DNA of 58,231 nt, taken from JAVKLU01 sp031538895 (GTDB lineage Bacteria > Pseudomonadota > Gammaproteobacteria > Burkholderiales > Burkholderiaceae). This document shows positions 8,822 through 15,808 of this stretch, piece after piece (the stretch's first letter is position 1; each line of letters starts with the position of its first letter). The notes under the pieces are model-generated. The model saw nothing but the letters and a program-made list of their open reading frames with translations, searched no databases and was not told the origin of the DNA. The position numbers and the translations under genes were made by a program. The stretch is from positions 1 to 58,231 of the forward strand of contig JAVKLU010000029.1 of assembly GCA_031538895.1 (NCBI GenBank), written 5' to 3'.

Positions 8822-9712
8822 GTGGCGGTGAATATCCTAAACGACACGGATTTGATCAAAGTTCAAGAGCAGTTGTTGCAATGCGGCCGCTTTGTGTTGA
8901 ATTATCGACAGCAGACTTTAGTGATGGGCGTGGTGAATCTTACGCCCGATTCTTTTTCGGATGGTGGCGCTTTTGCGACTCCGCAAAAAGCCTTAGCCCA
9001 CGCTGAACAGTTGTTAAAAGAGGGCGCTGATATTTTGGATGTCGGTGCTGAATCCTCTCGTCCTGGAGCGACTCCGATTGAATTCGCCCAAGAGTGGCAG
9101 CGTCTCTCCCCAGTATTAAACGAGCTAGTTCGTTGGAATATTCCGATCTCTGTTGATACTTATCGTCCCCAAACCATGCGCGCAGCTTTGGAGTTGGGGG
9201 TGGATATGGTTAACGATATTCAGGGTTTTACCAATAATGAATCGCGTGCAGCGGTGTTAGACAGTCAATGCGCTTTGTGCGTGATGCATATGCAAAACAC
9301 GCCCTGCACGATGCAGTCCCAGCCACAATATTACGATGTCGTCAAAGAAGTACATGATTTTTTATGGACTCAAGTCAAAGCACTCACTTTGATGGGCATG
9401 GATCAGAGACGTATTTGTATTGATCCGGGATTTGGATTTGGCAAACGTTTAGACGATAACCTGAATTTATTGCGCGGGCTGTCGCAGTTGACTATCGAAG
9501 CAAATTGTTCGCCACTGCCAATATTGATTGGCTGGTCACGTAAATCTGCTTTGGGGGAAATCACGGGACGTGCGGTGAATGAACGCTTGCCAGCCAGTTT
9601 AGCGGCCGCTTTAATTGCGATCAATAACGGCGCCACGATTGTTCGAGTGCATGATGTTGCTGCGACGCGTGATGTGATCAAAATGTGGCACTGCGTATAT
9701 TCCAAAACTTGA
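8822..9712 (+). CDS. folP: Dihydropteroate synthase
   Basis: FolP joins p-aminobenzoate to the pterin pyrophosphate in folate synthesis and is the sulfonamide target. The TIM-barrel signatures are present: VMGVVNLTPDSFSDGG near residue 35, DILDVGAESSRPGATP, the aspartate in ISVDTYRP, and ICIDPGFGFGKR. The C-terminal RVHDVAAT motif is intact. The start is a GTG seven bases after the lpoB stop, suggesting transcription with the lipoprotein genes. The usual partners ftsH and glmM are not next to it here. Confidence 0.93.
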   Translation: MAVNILNDTDLIKVQEQLLQCGRFVLNYRQQTLVMGVVNLTPDSFSDGGAFATPQKALAHAEQLLKEGADILDVGAESSRPGATPIEFAQEWQRLSPVLNELVRWNIPISVDTYRPQTMRAALELGVDMVNDIQGFTNNESRAAVLDSQCALCVMHMQNTPCTMQSQPQYYDVVKEVHDFLWTQVKALTLMGMDQRRICIDPGFGFGKRLDDNLNLLRGLSQLTIEANCSPLPILIGWSRKSALGEITGRAVNERLPASLAAALIAINNGATIVRVHDVAATRDVIKMWHCVYSKT

Positions 9713-9770
9713 ATTGATGGTCGAGTATCAGTAATTTTGAATGACGTACTTATTTTTTAGAAATTATGTT

Positions 9771-10169
9771 ATGAATCAGTGGAAGAAAAATTCTGGCATT
9801 AAACGTTTGTATTTAGCACTGGGCTATTCTTTACAAGGCTTGTCTACCGCCTATCGTAATGAGGCGGCGTTTCGTCAAGAGTTGTGGGTCGGCATTCCTG
9901 CAATACTGGTAGCGTTTTTTCTACCCTTGAGCTGGCCGTGGCGCATCAGTTTAATTGTCAGTGTTCTGGCAATTCTGATCATTGAATTGTTGAACTCTGC
10001 AATTGAAGCCGTAGTGGATCGAATTTCTACCGATTTACATCCGCTGTCTAAAAATGCCAAAGATTTTGGCAGTGCGGCAGTTTTTTTGACCATGCTCATC
10101 AGCGCATTGGTTTGGGCTTGTGCCTTATGGCAAATTTTTAGGCAAGTTTTTAATTTTGATTCGGTTTAA
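9771..10169 (+). CDS. dgkA: Diacylglycerol kinase
   Basis: DgkA is a small trimeric inner-membrane kinase that phosphorylates diacylglycerol released by membrane-derived sugar transfer. The signature ELLNSAIEAVVDRI is intact and NEAAFRQE precedes the first membrane helix. Three membrane segments are visible. The frame is open to an ATG at 9741, but the internal ATG at 9771 (MNQWKKNSG) places the amphipathic N-terminal helix as in E. coli DgkA and is preferred; neither has a strong Shine-Dalgarno. It follows folP closely and converges on ispB. Confidence 0.9.
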   Translation: MNQWKKNSGIKRLYLALGYSLQGLSTAYRNEAAFRQELWVGIPAILVAFFLPLSWPWRISLIVSVLAILIIELLNSAIEAVVDRISTDLHPLSKNAKDFGSAAVFLTMLISALVWACALWQIFRQVFNFDSV

Positions 10170-10217
10170 TTAACAACTGTTTTGCACGCGCAGTCCTAGC
10201 GTCAAGTTCCCATTTTT

Positions 10218-11207
10218 TTAAACACGCCGTTCAAGTGCTTGATCGCATAGTGATGCGAGAATGGCAGTAAAAGGATTTGGTGGAAAAAGTGTCAGTGACT
10301 GACGTGCTTTTTGTGCATATTCGCGTGCCAAGGAATCAGTCTGCGCTAAGGCTGAACTGTTGTTGACTAAGGTTATTACACGCGCTAAATCAATCTCTTT
10401 TGCTTCGCCTTTTATAGCGGCGTCAATCACTTGCTCAATATCTTTTTTCACTGCGTCATCGGCGCTTTTTAAGCAATAAATTAAAGGTAGAGTCAACTTG
10501 CCCTCTTTCAAATCATCGCCAATATTTTTACCCATTTCCTTGGCGTCACCAGTGTAATCCAGTAAATCATCGATGATTTGAAAAGTCATTCCTAAATCAT
10601 GTCCGTATTGTCGTGCCGCCTCAATCTGCGCCATTGAGGCTTTAGCAGACATCGCACCTAAAACCGCAGCCGACTCAAATAACTGCGCGGTTTTGTGTTC
10701 GATAATTCGTAGGTATTCGGTGGTATCTGATTGGCCGCGATGTAAGAGTTGCAAGACTTCGCCTTGGGCAATTAAGTTGGTTGTGTCAGCCAAAACTTTA
10801 ATCACTTCGATCGAGTGATCGACCATCATTTGAAAAGAGCGCGAATAAATAAAGTCACCGACTAAAACACTGGCGGCATTGCCAAAGACCTGATTGGCCG
10901 TGGCGCGTGAACGACGCAATACCGATTCATCGACCACATCGTCGTGTAACAAAGTTGCTGTATGAATAAATTCAACAATTGCGGCCAGTGAATAAGCCGC
11001 TTGCATTTGCTGTTGATCAGCTTCTGGCATGCACGCGCGCATCCATAGCAACACGAGGCGAGGGCGCAGACGCTTTCCCCCTGCGTAAATAATATATTCC
11101 GCAACTTGCTGAATTAAGATCACATCGGAATGTAGTTTTGTCCGAATGAGTTCATTTACCGCTTGAATGTCGGTGTTCAGTAAGTTGGATTGAATTTCTT
11201 GACTCAT
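10218..11207 (-). CDS. ispB: Octaprenyl diphosphate synthase
   Basis: A long-chain trans-prenyl synthase making the octaprenyl side chain of ubiquinone. Both aspartate-rich motifs are visible: LLHDDVVDE (first DDxxD) and IIDDLLDYTGD (second). GGKRLRPRL near the N terminus binds the isopentenyl diphosphate. The frame is open to 11303, but the preceding 32 residues have no family similarity, so the ATG at 11207 (MSQEIQSN) is chosen. In Burkholderiales ispB usually lies near rplU-rpmA-obgE; here it lies between dgkA and a copy of the 143-bp repeat. Confidence 0.92.
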   Translation of the reverse strand: MSQEIQSNLLNTDIQAVNELIRTKLHSDVILIQQVAEYIIYAGGKRLRPRLVLLWMRACMPEADQQQMQAAYSLAAIVEFIHTATLLHDDVVDESVLRRSRATANQVFGNAASVLVGDFIYSRSFQMMVDHSIEVIKVLADTTNLIAQGEVLQLLHRGQSDTTEYLRIIEHKTAQLFESAAVLGAMSAKASMAQIEAARQYGHDLGMTFQIIDDLLDYTGDAKEMGKNIGDDLKEGKLTLPLIYCLKSADDAVKKDIEQVIDAAIKGEAKEIDLARVITLVNNSSALAQTDSLAREYAQKARQSLTLFPPNPFTAILASLCDQALERRV

Positions 11208-11322
11208 AACAAAATAGTATTGACTGCAAATGAACAGTCGCAAGATTGTCCCATAATTTTGAAGTGACGGAAATTTTTGAGAAACAACTCGATTTTGATT
11301 CAAATATGTTTCTTTGATTTTA

Positions 11323-11465
11323 GGGCACTTCTATAAATACAGAATGTGCGGATGAAGTGCGAGGCGCACAGCACACAGAAACCGGAGCGTACATACAGTA
11401 CGTGAGGATTTCGCGTACTGCGCAACAAAGCAATTCGCCGCAAAAATGAATTGATAGAATTGCCC
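11323..11465 (+). repeat. 143-bp element with terminal inverted repeats, copy 1
   Basis: It starts GGGCACTTCTATAAATAC and ends GAATTGATAGAATTGCCC; the ends form an inverted repeat with one extra mismatch in this copy. Inside are small palindromes such as GTGCG/CGCAC and CGTAC/GTACG. It has no credible coding potential. It lies upstream of ispB and downstream of hupB. Nearly identical copies are at 14013, 18613 and, inverted, 58095. It looks like a miniature inverted-repeat or REP-type dispersed element. Confidence 0.9.
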
Positions 11466-11544
11466 TTTATGAATTATGTGCCTTGGTTTAAGGCAATATT
11501 ACTAGCGCGAAAGCGTGTTTTTATATTTTTCTGAATTGAAAATC

Positions 11545-11567
11545 CCCTAGCACAGCAGGTGCTAGGG
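11545..11567 (-). terminator. Probable intrinsic terminator of hupB
   Basis: A perfect 9-bp stem CCCTAGCAC/GTGCTAGGG with a five-base loop. On the minus strand the stem is followed by GATTTTC, a short T-rich tract. It lies about 130 bp past the hupB stop, in the direction of hupB transcription. Confidence 0.65.
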
Positions 11568-11694
11568 ATCACAATCATATTGGTTTGGTGAAACTTTTAA
11601 ATCGCTTATTTTGTTTTAGACTATTGTTTCAAACCCTTAAGAGCTCTTAAGAACCCTTAAACGAATTTAGTTTTGAATATGTTGGCGTCGTTTT

Positions 11695-11979
11695 TTATGC
11701 TTTCTTTTTATTAACAGCGTCTTTAAATGCTTTACCAGCGCTGAATTTTACAGTTTTTGCCGCTGCGATTTTCAATTTTGCGCCTGTTTGTGGATTGCGT
11801 CCGGTACGTGCGGCGCGTTTACTCTGACCAAATGAACCAAATCCAATTAGTTGCACTGGATCGCCTTTAACGACTGATTTTTTAATTTGGGTTAACAGTG
11901 CGTCTAATACTTTTTGCGCGGCCACTTTGCTTAAATCGACATCTTTTGCGATCGCTTCAACTAATTCTGCTTTATTCAT
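11695..11979 (-). CDS. hupB: HU-family DNA-binding protein
   Basis: A small basic nucleoid protein that bends DNA as a dimer. MNKAELVEAIAKDVDLSK, the GFGSFGQSKRAARTGRNPQTG arm region and the AKTVKFSAGKAFKDAVN end are typical of HU. The frame is open further upstream to 12024, but the ATG at 11979 begins the conserved MNKAEL and is chosen; GGAG lies upstream. At about 94 residues it matches the family. It is divergent from the TPR gene at 12216, and an AT-rich palindrome sits between them. Confidence 0.95.
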   Translation of the reverse strand: MNKAELVEAIAKDVDLSKVAAQKVLDALLTQIKKSVVKGDPVQLIGFGSFGQSKRAARTGRNPQTGAKLKIAAAKTVKFSAGKAFKDAVNKKKA

Positions 11980-12115
11980 AAAAATCTCTGCTCCAATATA
12001 GTAAGTCATAAAAACCTTCTTCAAAATTTTTTTGAATTGTTTGAATCATACTAGATTAGTGCGTAAAGATTGTTTTTGCCCGTGTTCACATTTGGTATAT
12101 GCGAGATGAGGCTAT

Positions 12116-12149
12116 CTTTAAAGAAATTTTTTAACAAAATTCTTTAAAG
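12116..12149. promoter_or_regulatory. AT-rich inverted repeat between hupB and the TPR gene
   Basis: CTTTAAAGAAATTTT and AAAATTCTTTAAAG form a nearly perfect 14-bp inverted repeat with one bulged base and a short spacer. No gene ends here, because the flanking genes diverge. An operator or cruciform is therefore more likely than a terminator. No known regulator motif is recognised. Confidence 0.45.
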
Positions 12150-12215
12150 CAATTTTGTATGATTTGATTTTATCGAAAAATTACCATTCATTTTGCACTG
12201 TTTTTGAGAGCTTCT

Positions 12216-13997
12216 ATGTCGCGACCAGCGTTTGAAATTACACTAGATTCGGCAATGAAATTATGGCAAGAGGGCCAACACGATACCGCTGCGCAACAGC
12301 TCCAGCGCTTGGTCTCATCTGATCCAAATAATGCCCAAGCCCAACATTATTTAGGTGTTCATCATGCTATGCACCAACGTTTTGATGTGGCTCAAAATTG
12401 TTTTGAACATGCCGCAAAAACTTTACATTCAGCTCAATTATTTTATAACTGGGGTTGCTGTTTGATGGACCAAGGCTTATGGCAGGAAGCACTGACGCAA
12501 TTTGATCGTGCTTTAAGCGTTCCTGAGTGCACATCGTTTGAGCGTGCGCAAACACATTGGCAAATTGCTGGTTCGCTCTATTTTTTAAATCAATTGATTT
12601 TGGCTAAAACCCATCTGAAAGCGGCGGAAGCTTTGTTAAGTGATGAGCTAGATTTGTGGCGCAAAATTGCCGGAACCTACGATCAATGGAAATCTTTTGA
12701 AGATAGTTTGCGTGTCTTTGAATTGATTCGACAACGTTTCCCTAAAGTGCGTTATGGCTATAACGGCGCCGCGAATGCCCTCGGAAATTTAGGGCAACGC
12801 GAGTTAGCAGTCGAGGTTTTTGAGCAAGGCATTGCCTTATTCCCCGATGATTTTGTATTGCTCACCAATTTGGCCTCGACGTGTAATCGCCTGGCGCGTT
12901 CAGAAAAAGCTTTGGCTTATTCGACTTTGGCCGTCAAGTTAGCGCCTTTGGATGCGGAAGTTTTGTACAACCACGCCAGCATTTTAGAGAGTTTTCGTCG
13001 CTATGACGAAGCCTTGAGTTTTTACGAATCCGCTTTGCACGCTAAGCCACAATTTGCCGAGGCGCATTTTGCTCACGCTTGTACGCGTTTGCGTTTGGGT
13101 GATTTTGTGTCCGGTTGGCGTGGTTATGAATGGCGTTGGTCGCAAAAAGATGTGGTGGTGCATGGTGAAAAAGGAGTTTTGTGGCTAGGCCAGTTTGATA
13201 TGCGAGGCAAAATTTTATACGTGCATGTCGAACAAGGTTTTGGCGACATCATTCAATTTGCGCGTTTGATTCCTCTGTTGGTCAGACAAGGAATTCGAGT
13301 GATTTTTAATCCACCTGCGGAGTTGCATGAGTTGATGCAGAGCATCCAGGGGATCGAGCAATTTTGGCCCTGGGATACGCCTGCTCCGGTTTATGATGCT
13401 CAAATTCCATTAGTCAGCTTGCCCCTGGCTTTGCAATTAAGCCTTGATCAAATTCCTCACAATAGTCCTTATTTAACGCCGCCACAAGCGCAGCAAAACC
13501 AGTGGCGTCAAAAAATCGAACAGCAGGCATCGGGTAAAAAAATTGGCTTGGCTTGGTGTGGTAATCCAGAAAATAAAACCGATGCTTTCCGTTCAATGTC
13601 TTTAGCGCAAATGACTCCTTTAATCGAAGCGGGGCATAAGCGGGGTATACGGTTTTACTCTTTGCAAAAAAAAGTACCGCAATCAGATCAAGTATTGTTT
13701 GATAAATTATGCAAAGAAGATAAGTTGATTGATCTTTCGGCTGATTTTGTATCCTTCTCCAATACCGCCGCGTTGATCAATTTGTTGGATCAAATTATTT
13801 CGGTGGAAACTGTCATTGCGCACTTAGCCGGTGCGCTTAATCAACCGGTGTGGATCCCCTTGCAATATGCGGCGTGTTGGCGTTGGTTGTTGAATCGTGA
13901 TGACAGTCCGTGGTATCCCAGTGCACGTTTGTTTCGACAAACGGAGGCGGGTAATTGGGCAGGCGTAGTGGCCAAATTGGTTGATTCGCTTGATTAA
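12216..13997 (+). CDS. TPR protein with C-terminal glycosyltransferase-like domain
   Basis: The N-terminal 300 residues are tetratricopeptide repeats (ALSFYESALHAKPQFAEAHFAHA is one). The C-terminal 270 residues resemble the GT-B domain found behind TPRs in many betaproteobacterial proteins: GKILYVHVEQGFGDIIQFAR, IGLAWCGNPENKTDAFRSM, DQIISVETVIAHLAGALNQPVW and a closing DDSPWYPSARLFRQ. GT-B fold enzymes transfer nucleotide sugars; the acceptor here is unknown. The ATG at 12216 follows GAGAG by five bases and is preferred to a TTG at 12204. No other glycosylation gene is adjacent. It ends 15 bp before a 143-bp repeat. Confidence 0.7.
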   Translation: MSRPAFEITLDSAMKLWQEGQHDTAAQQLQRLVSSDPNNAQAQHYLGVHHAMHQRFDVAQNCFEHAAKTLHSAQLFYNWGCCLMDQGLWQEALTQFDRALSVPECTSFERAQTHWQIAGSLYFLNQLILAKTHLKAAEALLSDELDLWRKIAGTYDQWKSFEDSLRVFELIRQRFPKVRYGYNGAANALGNLGQRELAVEVFEQGIALFPDDFVLLTNLASTCNRLARSEKALAYSTLAVKLAPLDAEVLYNHASILESFRRYDEALSFYESALHAKPQFAEAHFAHACTRLRLGDFVSGWRGYEWRWSQKDVVVHGEKGVLWLGQFDMRGKILYVHVEQGFGDIIQFARLIPLLVRQGIRVIFNPPAELHELMQSIQGIEQFWPWDTPAPVYDAQIPLVSLPLALQLSLDQIPHNSPYLTPPQAQQNQWRQKIEQQASGKKIGLAWCGNPENKTDAFRSMSLAQMTPLIEAGHKRGIRFYSLQKKVPQSDQVLFDKLCKEDKLIDLSADFVSFSNTAALINLLDQIISVETVIAHLAGALNQPVWIPLQYAACWRWLLNRDDSPWYPSARLFRQTEAGNWAGVVAKLVDSLD

Positions 13998-14012
13998 CGG
14001 TGAGTAGTTTTA

Positions 14013-14155
14013 GGGCATTTCTATAAATACAGAATGTGCGGATGAAGTGCGAGGCGCACAGCACACAGAAACCGGAGCGTACCTACAGTACGTGAGGATT
14101 TCGCGTACTGCGCAACAAAGCAATTCGCCGCAAAAATGAATTGATAGAAGTGCCC
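14013..14155 (+). repeat. 143-bp element with terminal inverted repeats, copy 2
   Basis: Begins GGGCATTTCTAT (one change from copy 1) and ends ATAGAAGTGCCC. The interior matches copies 1 and 3 almost base for base, apart from ACCTACAG against ACATACAG of copy 1. It fills the gap between two convergent genes, and its right end lies one base from the holA stop codon. Confidence 0.92.
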
Positions 14156-14156
14156 T

Positions 14157-15164
14157 TTATTGAATCGTGCGCAGCATGAGTGTTTGTAACACCATCCACG
14201 GAGATCCGCTAAAACGTTCGCTGGGAATCCCTTTCGCTGCTTTATCGACTTCAAGTAAATTGGCTAAAGTTGCGCGCAACATATTGGCTTTAAAATTTTT
14301 TAAGGCGCCAGGCATGAGTTTTTCTTTATCACCCCAAACGCGCATTTCACGCATTAAAGTGCTCAAAGAACCACCTGATTGTTGCGCCTCTTTTAATTTC
14401 AGCATTGTCCGAATTTCTTCTGCCGCGGTCCACACGACTAAAGTTAAGGCCGTGCCTTCAGCTTCGAGACCTTGCAACATGCGCACTAAACGTGCCGCAT
14501 CGCGTTTGAGCAGCGGCTCATAGAGCTTGAATGGATCGTAGCGTGCGACGTCCATGACCGCGTCTTGAATGTGCTCCAATGACAGTGTTCCGCTAGGATA
14601 TAACAGTGCTAGTTTTTGTAGCTCTTGTTTGGCTGCCAGTAAATTGCCTTCAGTACGCGAACTTAAAAAATCAAGACTGACCGAATCAATTTGATACCCC
14701 ATATCGGTGCAACGTTGTTTCAACCAACGCGGCATTTCTTCGCGAGTCACCAGCGGGATATCAACCCAAACCGCGATAGTTTCGAGCGTTTTGACCCATG
14801 CGGTTTTTTTTGTCGCCGCATCTAAACGGGGCAGTATCAATACGACCACGACACCATCGTTCAATAGATTAGGTAACTGGCTTAGCACTTCTGCGCCTTC
14901 TTTGCCTGGCTTGCCAGTTGCGATTGTCAATTCGATAATTTTTTTATCACCAAACAAAGACATTTCTGACAAGCTATTACTGAACTGTTCCCATTTGAAT
15001 GAGCGTTCGGAGGATAGTGAATCGCGTTCACTAAACCCTTCGGTGCGGGCTTTGTGACGAATCGCATCAACCGCTTCGATAGCTAACAAAGTCTCGTCTG
15101 AGGAGATGACATAAAGCGGTGCGAGCGATTTTTGTAAATGTGTGCGAAAAGTTGCCTCGTTCAT
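14157..15164 (-). CDS. holA: DNA polymerase III delta subunit
   Basis: HolA opens the beta sliding clamp within the clamp loader. The 335-residue length, the start MNEATFRTHLQKSLAPLYVISSDETLL, the segment LSLFGDKKIIEL-like MSLFGDKKIIELT, and SRTEGNLLAAKQELQKLALLYP are characteristic. The C-terminal collar region (KLKEAQQSG to LRTIQ) is complete. It overlaps lptE by four bases (15161-15164). The order leuS-lptE-holA is conserved in betaproteobacteria. Confidence 0.92.
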   Translation of the reverse strand: MNEATFRTHLQKSLAPLYVISSDETLLAIEAVDAIRHKARTEGFSERDSLSSERSFKWEQFSNSLSEMSLFGDKKIIELTIATGKPGKEGAEVLSQLPNLLNDGVVVVLILPRLDAATKKTAWVKTLETIAVWVDIPLVTREEMPRWLKQRCTDMGYQIDSVSLDFLSSRTEGNLLAAKQELQKLALLYPSGTLSLEHIQDAVMDVARYDPFKLYEPLLKRDAARLVRMLQGLEAEGTALTLVVWTAAEEIRTMLKLKEAQQSGGSLSTLMREMRVWGDKEKLMPGALKNFKANMLRATLANLLEVDKAAKGIPSERFSGSPWMVLQTLMLRTIQ

Positions 15165-15787
15165 TTTGTCTCCGTGGCGCTTGCGGTGTTTTTGATAGTC
15201 AATTGATTTGATGTGATACCTGATAGTGCGCGGATAACTTGCTGTGCCGCATCTTGCTGCATATCGGTCAGTAAAATTTTTTCTTCACCTTCTTTGGCCA
15301 ATACTTTGGTATCGTCATAATTCACGTCACGAGAAAAACGCACGACAGCTGAAGGTGTTTCAGGTTTGATGATTTGATAATCTAATTGATAAGTGATGCG
15401 GTGTTCTCGAATTCGACCGGCGCCATCAATCGACAAAATACTCTTGTTAATGTTTTCGCCTAAAAATTTCACCACAACTTGCGCATCTTGAGCGGTGTTG
15501 ACCAGCGTGACCGAGGATTTAATGTAAGTCTGCAAAAGCTGCCCAGGCATCAGCAAAGGCGGCGCATCCACATACAAAGTTTGAAATTCAAACAAGGCAT
15601 TATTTAACGTGCTTCCACGCAAATGAAAGCCACAACTGTTCAGCAAAAATAAGCACGAAAACAGTGTTAAAAACAATTTAAAGGACCTGTCAGAGCAAAC
15701 CCTTAAAAAAATCTTTAAGCGAATTTTTAAGCGAGTCATTAAGAGAGTCAGGGCGGGCGTGGAAAAATTGATAAGCCGTGTTGTCAT
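15161..15787 (-). CDS. lptE: LPS-assembly lipoprotein LptE
   Basis: LptE is the lipoprotein plug of the LptD outer-membrane LPS translocon. The lipobox LNSC is followed by GFHLRGS, the classic start of mature LptE (RlpB). QTYIKSSVTLVN and YQLDYQIIKPE fit the domain. The signal region is long, about 50 residues before the cysteine, with the repetitive TRLKIRLKIFLRV; an internal ATG at 15739 is an alternative start. It sits 21 bp after leuS and overlaps holA. Confidence 0.88.
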   Translation of the reverse strand: MTTRLINFSTPALTLLMTRLKIRLKIFLRVCSDRSFKLFLTLFSCLFLLNSCGFHLRGSTLNNALFEFQTLYVDAPPLLMPGQLLQTYIKSSVTLVNTAQDAQVVVKFLGENINKSILSIDGAGRIREHRITYQLDYQIIKPETPSAVVRFSRDVNYDDTKVLAKEGEEKILLTDMQQDAAQQVIRALSGITSNQLTIKNTASATETK

Positions 15788-15808
15788 GATCAGTCAGTCA
15801 AAAAATAA

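Noticed and set aside
8809..9006. Frame overlapping the start of folP
   Set aside because: It is out of frame with the intact folP, which carries all family motifs.
14021..14254. Open frames inside the 143-bp elements (also 18497-18739)
   Set aside because: The frames exist only because the element happens to lack stops. They run through both unique and repeat DNA, have no ribosome site and differ between copies.
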